Part shown: in pieces, positions 57,130-64,000 of the stretch
Position numbering within the stretch: position 1 is the stretch's first letter
Layout of the letters: every line of letters begins with the position of its first letter
Assembly: GCA_037951165.1 (NCBI GenBank)
Contig: JBBDHG010000003.1
Location: 12,064,001 to 12,128,000 of the forward strand
DNA length: 64,000 nt
Origin: Lophius americanus
Lineage: Eukaryota > Chordata > Actinopteri > Lophiiformes > Lophiidae
Direction: 5' to 3'
Made by a program: the position numbers and the translations under genes
The notes under the pieces: generated by a model
What the model saw: only the letters and a program-made list of their open reading frames with translations
What the model was told of the DNA's origin: nothing
Databases searched by the model: none

Positions 57130-58055
57130 GGGTCCTTCGTGTTAACTAGAACACAAAACTATTTCATGGATCACTTTCAAACGTTTCCTTTGTGCAAGGA
57201 AGAACTGGATACATTTTGGGATAAGCTGTATATGTCTGACAATAGGGGGAGCTTTATCTGCCGAATTTTTTGGACAATCATTTTGCAACAATGGTCTGAT
57301 TTAGTTCAAATTTGGTGCACATTAAGCGACTCACTGAAATCCATACAGTATATATCATATCTTACCCTAATAGTCCATATTTTACCCACAAGGGGGAGCT
57401 TTCTTACAAAAAACATACCCATACATTCCCGCATATAAACATACCTAACTTTAACCACATAGACCATGGTGCCTGCAAGAACTGCAATAGATTTTGGGAA
57501 AAGTCAGTTATATTTTCCGGACACTAGGGGATGCTCTACCGCCAAAGATTACGGGCCATAATTTCTCAATAGTTGGTCAGATGTAGTCCAAAATCAGTGC
57601 ATATGAATGCGCATTAATTGTTATATCTTTTATACATTTTGTTTTACTCTAATAGCTCATATTTTACTCACCAGGGGGGATTTTTACGAAAAACACTTTA
57701 TTCCGGTTATTACTCAAAAACTATTTTATGAATAATTTTAATAATAATTTTCAAATTTTATAACCCCATGGACCTAAGTGCGAGATAGAACTGGATTGAT
57801 TTCTCTGTTGTATATTACTGACACTAGGAGGAACTTCACCTCCAAAAGTTTTCGGGCCATAAATTCTCAATCGTAGGTCCAATTTAGTCCAAATTAGGTG
57901 CATATGAATTGATTCGTGGAGATCTGTCTCTTAGATATCATATATCCTTATAACCCTACATTTAATTTGAGAGGGATTGCTCTATAAAGCAGGGTTTTGG
58001 AGACTTTCGAGGACGTACACTTGCTGCTGGTGATGACAGCATAGGGCTGGTTCTT
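57130..58055 (+). repeat. Three diverged tandem units of about 260-300 bp with terminal module
   Basis: Each unit runs through the same landmarks: TATTTTATGAAT(C/A)A-TTTTCAAA, AACTGNATTGATTT, GACACTAGG-GGANCT, GGGCCATAA-TTCTCAAT, GGTC-GATTTAGTCCAAA, GTGCATATGAAT, and (in units 1 and 2) CATATTTTAC(C/T)CACNAGGGGG. Unit starts are near 57165, 57428 and 57715. The last unit ends in the module also found at 14.2, 51.7 and 58.8 kb (here 57959-58051). Internal minus and plus frames are chance. Confidence 0.65.
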
Positions 58056-58059
58056 GTGT

Positions 58060-58465
58060 ATTTTAAATTGGTCGTTTAGCTCATTATCTATACTGTAACA
58101 GATATGGAACTGCTTTATTGTGATTTTCTTTTTTGGAGAGAAGCCCTGGTGTGATGAATGTTAATAAGTGCATCAGATTGCATGTGTTGACACATTTCTG
58201 TTTTTTTTTTCAGTGTTCGCCTCATTCAACCTTCAAATGATATTTTCTTCCACATGAGCTGTCCAATGAAGAATGTGTGGAAATAAGAACAGATGTCTGG
58301 ATGTCATAAGATTCCCATGTGATGTGTCAGTGCACCACATTTTCACGGTTCTGTCCTGTTTCTTATGTTGCAGAATTATTATAAGAGTCACGTTATGCTC
58401 ATGTATCTAGACATGCCTTAGATCATTTCATAAAGGTGAGATACACACCTCTGCATTGTTATTAT
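58060..58465. other. No gene seen
   Basis: Spacer between two copies of the repeat family. Confidence 0.4.
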
Positions 58466-58469
58466 TTTT

Positions 58470-58940
58470 ATGTCCCAAAAAAGTCGGGGTTATTATCGAT
58501 CGTTATCATCGCCTCAGCCATGACCGCCGCCAAAGGTCCTTTTTTTTAACGCAATCATTTAAAAACAATTTCTGGATCATCTTCAAACTTTATACCGACA
58601 TAGACCTTAGTAAGAGGAAGGGATGGACTGATTTTAATGAAAAAGGTTGGATTTACATTCCTGACAAAATTATTCCGGCATCCATTCTCAGCCCTTTTTC
58701 CGATTAAGTACATATGGCTTCTGAATTGACTTGAGGAGCTCCATCCTGTATCATATTTTCTAATTGTTCATATTCTTCTCACTAGGGGGAGCTTTATTAT
58801 GAAAGTGTCTGTTTCATACAGAGCTTCACATTTAATTTTAGGAGTTCAATAAGGGTGATGGATCTACAACGCAGGTGATTGGAGGCTTCTCGGGGATATA
58901 CCCTTGCTCTCAGGGACGAAAGCATAGAACTTAGTTACTA
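58470..58940 (+). repeat. Dispersed repeat copy with head and terminal module
   Basis: Head: CCCAAAAAAGTCGGGGTTAT, as at 14101. Middle: CATCTTCAAACTTTATACCG and CTCACTAGGGGGAGCTTTAT, as in the 57 kb units. End: CACATTTAATTTTAGGAGTT and GCAGGTGATTGGAGGCTTCT, as at 14231-14340. This copy connects the 14 kb and 57 kb sequences into one family. Confidence 0.65.
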
Positions 58941-59126
58941 TTATTAGTGGTATTATTACTATTATTGTTATGTGTTGTGTTATCTCCGTTTAACCTCAGC
59001 AGCATGGCTTTAATGTGTTACGTGTTCCGTCCTGGTTATTTGTGTTTTAGGCATTTTTGGTGGATTTGTGTTTGAATGAATAAATTAGTTTGTTGTAATT
59101 CATTTGTTGATGAACTGTGATGTGAA

Positions 59127-59127
59127 A

Positions 59128-59159
<32 letters not shown>

Positions 59160-59912
59160 TGGTGCCAATTCACAACAACAGTTGCCTCAAGGTGCTTTCC
59201 AGAAAGAGCAGGTCTAGACCAAACTCTTTTTATAATTATCTACAGGACCCAACAAATTCCTCCTTGAGCAAGCACTTGGCGACAATGGCGAGAAAAAACT
59301 GCCCTTTAACGGGCAGAAACCTCAAGCAGATCCAAGACTCAGGGTGGACAGCATACTGCCATGACGGTCGGGTTTGAAAAAAAAGAGAGTAAGAGCGAGA
59401 AACAGGGAGACACGGGTGAGGAGAGATACAGATGGGGGAAAAGCAGCAAAGATATCAGCTAAAATCCACTTTCTCTAACCGCTCCATGGTCGACACAAAC
59501 ACTGTACTGCACTGAAAGAGTAGAGTCCACTGAGAAGAACTAACCTGTGTCTGTCTAACTTCCCCACACAGTTCTAGAAAGACTGACCGTTAAACCTTGA
59601 GGTGATTCAACCATCCCATAACTTTACTAGAAAAGTTTTACACTCTTTATTTGGAACCAGTGTCACAGCTCTTGTCAATCAATTGTACCAGGGATCCCAG
59701 GTTGATAATAACATTAATATTAATGTACCATATAGCCATCGCCTATGGGGAAATACTATACAATAATAATAATAATAATAATAACAACAATAATCATCAT
59801 CATGAGCATCTTGTGATCATTGGACATCGAGCAGGTCCACAGCAGCAGATGCAATCACCAACCATGTGACCTTACAGGGCGAGAAAACACAAAGACTCCA
59901 GGGAAGAAGTCA
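59127..59912 (-). repeat. Long interspersed repeat beginning with (ATCA)n
   Basis: Starts with six ATCA units then CTTTATTTATATGGTGCCAA, TCACAACAACAGTTGCCTCA, AGCAAGCACTTGGCGACAAT, GGCGAGAAAAAACTGCCCTT, AACGGGCAGAAACCTCAAGC, and ends near AAGACTCCAGGGAAGAAGTC. This word order is, as I remember it, one of the commonest repeats in bony fish genomes (CTTTATTTATATAGCGCCAA...TCATCTCAAGGCACTTT...). The ATTGATTGATT tail places its 3' end at the left. It contains an (AAT)n run at 59762-59790. The 72-codon plus frame inside is not a gene. Confidence 0.7.
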
Positions 59913-59914
59913 CA

Positions 59915-59957
59915 CAGTCCAGGTTCATACAATCAAGCAGTCCAGGTTCATACAATC
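59915..59957 (+). repeat. Two units of the 42.7-kb minisatellite
   Basis: CAGTCCAGGTTCATACAATC + AAG followed by CAGTCCAGGTTCATACAATC. It matches the first units of the 23-bp array at 42720, and both are preceded by GTCAC or GTGTCAC. It directly abuts the end of the interspersed repeat. Confidence 0.85.
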
Positions 59958-59959
59958 TA

Positions 59960-60555
59960 TTCACTCAGAGAACAGTGTTGACAGTTAGTTAGTAGCCGCT
60001 AGCGATTTGAAAAGTTTCACGTTCTGGTCTTCATTTTTCTCATGGATTGTGCGTAATAACATCTCTTTGGACTAAAACCAAAGAACTCTGGCCATTAACT
60101 CAAACCCCAAACACCTTGGGTTGAGTGTTTAAATAACATTCTTGAGACCGGAAGTCAACTTGAAAATTTGTAAAACATGTTATACAAATTGATTATATTG
60201 ATTTAAGCCTTCCCTGAAGTACTTCTCCGAACTAAACTTACATTAGCTCATCCGCCATCATGTGTATTTGTATAACTCTGGTATCTATGGCCAGGTAAGA
60301 CCTAAAATGATTTATTTTCATAATAACCCCACAAAAAAACAAGATTTCCAGCCTCACCTGAATTTTCTTCTACAAAAAAAAGGCTATAACATCATTATAT
60401 CACAGTAACACTCCAAAAACAAAAGAGTCAGGGAATTTGCTTAGACACACTCTGATATCTTCTTCATCTATTTTGACAGAAATCAACAACATTCATATTC
60501 TATTCAGTTTTTGTGAGATAGGAACAGGATAACTCTCAATTTGGCCCACTTGGAT
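59960..60555. other. No gene seen
   Basis: No recognised features. Confidence 0.45.
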
Positions 60556-60559
60556 AGAC

Positions 60560-60715
60560 AATGAACCTAAAATGTGCCAAATATGGGATTTTGATGGCAA
60601 AATGCCAGCCATGTCGACTAGAGGGAGCTATATGCATATATATACACAACCTTTGGCTGTGCCAAAACCTTTATGTTTCTTTTTATCAAAATCTAGTATT
60701 GTCCACAGTAGAAAA
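60560..60715 (+). repeat. Dispersed repeat, copy 2 (partner at 0.9 kb)
   Basis: GTGCCAAATATGGGATTTTG, CTAGAGGGAGCTATATGCAT, ACACAACCTTTGGC and TTTTATCAAAATCTAGTATT correspond block by block to 860-1005. The 75- and 64-codon frames here lie within the repeat and are not genes. Confidence 0.6.
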
Positions 60716-60719
60716 CATC

Positions 60720-61715
60720 AAAAAAATAAGTACAAGCCTGTGGCCTTATGGCAAAAGATTTTTTAACAGTCCAGTTTTTGTAATTTAGCCCCAGAGCACC
60801 ATTATCAACCTCTCATTTAAATAAAAAGCATGTAGAAATAATGACCCATGTTCCTGATGATGTCATCCGGTTCCGTATGGGTTCTTTATGTCAGACTCAT
60901 AGTACACTGTGACCCAGGAACCTCCCTATCGCTAACAAACGTGTACGCATTAATCATACGGCGGTAACGGTTACAGATGTAGCTGTGCTGAAATAAAAGC
61001 TCATGCTGTCCTGGACGTCTCCTGCCTTTCCTCTCCCTCTCTAAAAAAAAAAAGTTTATTTTTTTCAGCGGTTGAATCCATATGATTTTCAGCGGCTCTT
61101 ATCAGCTAGGACAGAATCTGCTTTTTCCAGCTGTATCTTATTGATTTAGTTTGATGAACACACGTGTAGGTTTAGCTCCAGATATGACCCGGGGGGGAGA
61201 TGATCACACGGACGTATGTAGGGAGAAACAGAGCGAGAGGGGAGAGCGTATATATTCCTTCATGCACGATCAGATGAAACCCACAATGAGTCTTTATGTC
61301 CGTGTAATTGGATATAGTCTGCCTGATTAGATTTACTCTAATTAGTCTCCTTATGTGGAGGGAACGCAGCTAGTGTTTCTATGTCACAATAACAGCCCCC
61401 CTCCCCCATTAATGAGGTAAACAACCATAACAAACACATTAAGGTACGCACCTCAAAGGCTTCTGAGTTATTAGTAGGAATATGTGGTTTAGTTGTGATG
61501 TATGTAGTTTGTTAGAGGATCGGCCGGTGCCGGAGGAATAAAGGGGAAAAAGCCGGAGGTCTGGTCTGGTTTTCCATTTCTTCTCGGTTACTGGGGGTGT
61601 TGCTGCAGAGATAAGCTCATTGCTGATATTACACACACCTGAATCCAGCCTTATCTGCTCCTGCAATAATAACCCGGCCTCATCGTCAGCCGCGAAATGG
61701 ATAAGGGTGTCACTC
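60720..61715. other. No gene seen
   Basis: 61000-61400 has several stretches that read like conserved non-coding DNA (for example AATGAGTCTTTATGTCCGTG), which I cannot test. Confidence 0.35.
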
Positions 61716-61719
61716 TACG

Positions 61720-62022
61720 TGAGTGTGTGTGTGTGAATGTGTGTATGTGTTTTTATGCGTGTGTCTGTGCGTAAGTGTGTGTGCGTGTGTGTAGGTTAGT
61801 GGGTTTGCGTGTGCGTGTAAGCGTGCGTGTGTCTGTGCGTGTGTGTGTAGGTTAGTGGGTTTTCGTGTATGTCTGTGAGTGTAAGCGTGTGTGTGTCTGT
61901 GCGTAAGTGCGTGTGTGTAGGTCAGTGGGTTTTCGTGTGCGCGTTTATGTGCGTGCGTATGTGTGCTTGTGTGAATGTATGCGTGTTTGTTTATGTCTGT
62001 GCGGGTGTGAGTGTGTGCTCTA
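61720..62022. repeat. GT-rich degenerate satellite with about 70-bp higher-order unit
   Basis: GTGTGCGTGTGTGT words are arranged around a recurring GTGTGTAGGT(T/C)AGTGGGTTTNCGTGT block seen near 61790, 61848 and 61914, giving a higher-order period of about 60-65 bp rather than a plain dinucleotide run. Confidence 0.85.
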
Positions 62023-62269
62023 CAAAACCAAAGACCGATTCACACAAGAAACTGCAACCAATGCTAATATGATCCATCAAACCAAAGCATTAACCAATTT
62101 TCCATAACATTATAACCACTTGCCTTTGTCGCAAAGAATCTTCTCTGAGGTCACTGTTCTGACACCTTTCTTTCAGAACCAACATCAACCTTTGTAGCAA
62201 TTTGTGTCACTCTTCTGTTGGATCTGCCAAACCAGCTTAACATTTCCCCTCCACATGTATCACTAAGTG

Positions 62270-62425
62270 GATTTACACGGACCCCTTCATTCCGAATAAA
62301 ATCAGGAGAAAAGCCTAATCAGAGAGAAAATGCTGCATGTAAACAACTCTTTCTGAATGGGATGTTTGCGGGGGGGTTGTAAAAGTCTATTCGGAATGAC
62401 ATTTGGAAAACAGTCGTCCGTCAAC
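62270..62425 (-). mobile_element. MITE-like repeat, inverted copy of 7.6 kb
   Basis: The reverse complement reads TTTACATGCAGCATTTTCTC, CTGATTAGGCTTTTCTCCTG and TTATTCGGAATGAAGGGGTC, aligning with 7655-7735. TTCGGAAT words at both sides suggest a short inverted-repeat element. Confidence 0.6.
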
Positions 62426-62429
62426 CAGG

Positions 62430-63115
62430 ACGCAAAAAGCTGTGAGTCTTTGAGCAGAACCCGGAAAACCTCAGCTCTCCGGGTTTTTCACAGGGGCGGC
62501 CAACTGCTCCCTCAGGGATGGGTTTAATGTAGAGATACATTTCATGACGTTTTACTGTCTAAAAACATACTGTGTAAGGTGATAAATAAAGGAAAGATAT
62601 TATTCAAACAGAGTTTCAGAATAATCGCTGTTAAGGGCGAGCCTTGCGGCGCTACTCATGGGCAGGAAGCCAGCATTTTATGATCCAGACCACAGCAGAG
62701 TTTGTTTTCGACACATAGTCTCCAAAAATAAAGAGGGAAAGAAGAAAAATAATAAACTCTACAAACTACTACAAGAAAAAACGTCCATGACCATAATTGG
62801 CCGAGGCTGTGAACACATTAAAAAGCGCTGCTTTGAAGACGCTTATTTTAAAGTCAGCAATTCATGCACATATATATATATATATATCTGGATTTATATC
62901 AATTTATTTTGTGCAAACACTCATAATAAAAGTAAGAAGAATCAAGTGAATGTTTTTTCAGTGTGGTTATCTGAATGTAATTCTCATCCATAGAGTGAAG
63001 TCTGTGGAGGACTCATCTGATATTTTTGACCCCGTGAACCCACCTGCAGCGCCAACCTGATTATGAATTCTAAGCTCTCTGCTGGCCCGGCTCTAAGAAT
63101 CCGGATTGTTTAAAG
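62430..63115. other. No gene seen
   Basis: Includes a (TA)n run at 62868-62888. The 111-codon plus frame at 62658-62993 is lysine-rich (KNKEGKKKNNK) and crosses the TA run; no domain. Confidence 0.4.
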
Positions 63116-63119
63116 CCAT

Positions 63120-63370
63120 GAGCAACAGGAAGCACTATCACTTTAAATCATAAAAAGAAAACACTACAAAATGAAAATATATCACGTTAAATCATAAAAA
63201 ATACTACATTAAAATGTAAAACATAATGTTAAAGACATTAAAAATATCCCACTAAAATGTGTGAGGGGAAAAAATCATGGTTAGGACATTAGAAATATCA
63301 CATTAAAATGCTTAAGAAACATTTTCCTGATTGTGTTAAAGCAGAAATATCACATTAAAATGTGGAAAGT
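63120..63370 (+). repeat. Degenerate tandem repeat on AAATATCACATTAAAATG
   Basis: ATATCAC(G/A)TTAAA, AAATATCCCACTAAAATG, GAAATATCACATTAAAATG (twice) and TAAATCATAAAAA words recur at about 40-60 bp. An eroded AT-rich minisatellite. Confidence 0.7.
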
Positions 63371-63374
63371 ATCA

Positions 63375-64000
63375 GATTATCCATACATATTTTTTCATCA
63401 ATAGCTCCTCCTGCTCAGAGTCGCGGTGGGGCTGAAGCATAACCCAGCCACCGACTGGCATGAGACGGTTCCGCTCTTGTAGGACCTCCAGTTTCTCTCA
63501 GGACCCTGGAAGCACTCACTGCGCCCTTACTATAATTATCATAACATGATTTTAAGGCCAGCATATGCCAGCATCTGTTTGTGTGATTGTGCCGTGTTAT
63601 AAGTCCCTTCTAATCACTTCACCGCCGGAGTTGCTCACAACCGACGGACGCCGGCCTCCTAAGATGGAAGCTGCAGAACCAGATGTCTTCATGAATTAGT
63701 GAGGCGGACATGAAAAATTAACAGATGACCTCGGACTCAAAGCCGAGGGGCTCCTGCTCATTGAATCCTTCCTTCAGCGTGCAAAATGCTGCCTGGAGTC
63801 GTTGTTTTCACTGTCTGTCCCAGAGCAGACTGTCCAGCTGCAACAGGCCCGTTATTACAGCTGGCAAATTAATACTGACGCAAATGTGTGGCGAAGAAAT
63901 AACAACATGGGACAACAGGCTCCATCGAAGCACTACTGATTCTGAACCGTTATCTTTGTAGAATCCTTGGCCACAGTGACGTCAGTCCATGTAACTTGAC
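63375..64000. other. No gene seen
   Basis: Less AT-rich sequence with a 78-codon plus frame (63725-63961) of unknown meaning. It could be conserved non-coding or exon-adjacent DNA. Confidence 0.35.

Noticed and set aside
59159..59377. 72-codon plus frame (VLSRKSRSRPNS...)
   Set aside because: Entirely inside the ATCA-initiated interspersed repeat.

Overview
This window reads as non-coding DNA from a ray-finned (teleost) fish. It is AT-rich and has no long intact gene, no tRNA, rRNA or CRISPR array that I could see, and no bacterial-style gene packing. The fish assignment rests on its load of relics that resemble repeats common in teleost genomes: CR1/L2/Rex-type and other non-LTR retrotransposon (LINE) fragments, an RTE-like LINE 3' end, Tc1/mariner and PIF/Harbinger transposase fragments, hAT-like non-autonomous elements, and an interspersed repeat starting with a TCAA tandem near 59.1 kb. 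Family names come from recognising protein motifs and remembered consensus patterns; no database was searched.

Layout. 0-8 kb: sparse DNA with a degenerate tandem repeat (2.2-2.7 kb), a decayed LINE carrying a YADD box (5.0-5.6 kb), one unusually good candidate coding exon (6297-6439) and two small dispersed repeats. 8-17 kb: microsatellites, an RTE-like LINE tail (10.6-11.0 kb), a Tc1-like transposase relic (13.2-13.5 kb) and a MITE-like repeat with two CRE octamers (16.3 kb). 18-24.5 kb: the densest transposon block, with a plus-strand LINE (18.2-20.1 kb), a minus-strand LINE piece (21.3-22.4 kb) and a hAT-like element (22.5-23.3 kb). 25-32 kb: a long purine tract, hAT-like repeats, a trinucleotide array and a Harbinger transposase fragment. 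33.5-34.2 kb: the longest open frame that is neither low-complexity nor assignable to a known repeat (182 codons, minus), with promoter-like motifs upstream. 36-43.3 kb: LINE pieces, a trinucleotide array and two minisatellites (22-bp and 23-bp units). 45-55 kb: further LINE, Harbinger-like and Tc1-like relics and a large GATA array. 57-60.7 kb: a family of repeats sharing a terminal module that also occurs at 14.2 and 51.7 kb. 61.7-63.4 kb: GT-rich and AT-rich repeats.

No set of genes here works as a system. All recognisable coding sequence is transposon debris with frameshifts, stops or deletions. The window could be intergenic or a large intron. I found no convincing new biological system. 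The items most worth checking are the candidate exon at 6.3 kb, the 182-codon frame at 33.5-34.1 kb, and the undetermined repeat families that recur within the window (the module at 14/51/58 kb, the 0.9/60.6 kb pair, the 7.6/62.3 kb inverted pair, and the 23-bp minisatellite with a two-unit copy 17 kb away).
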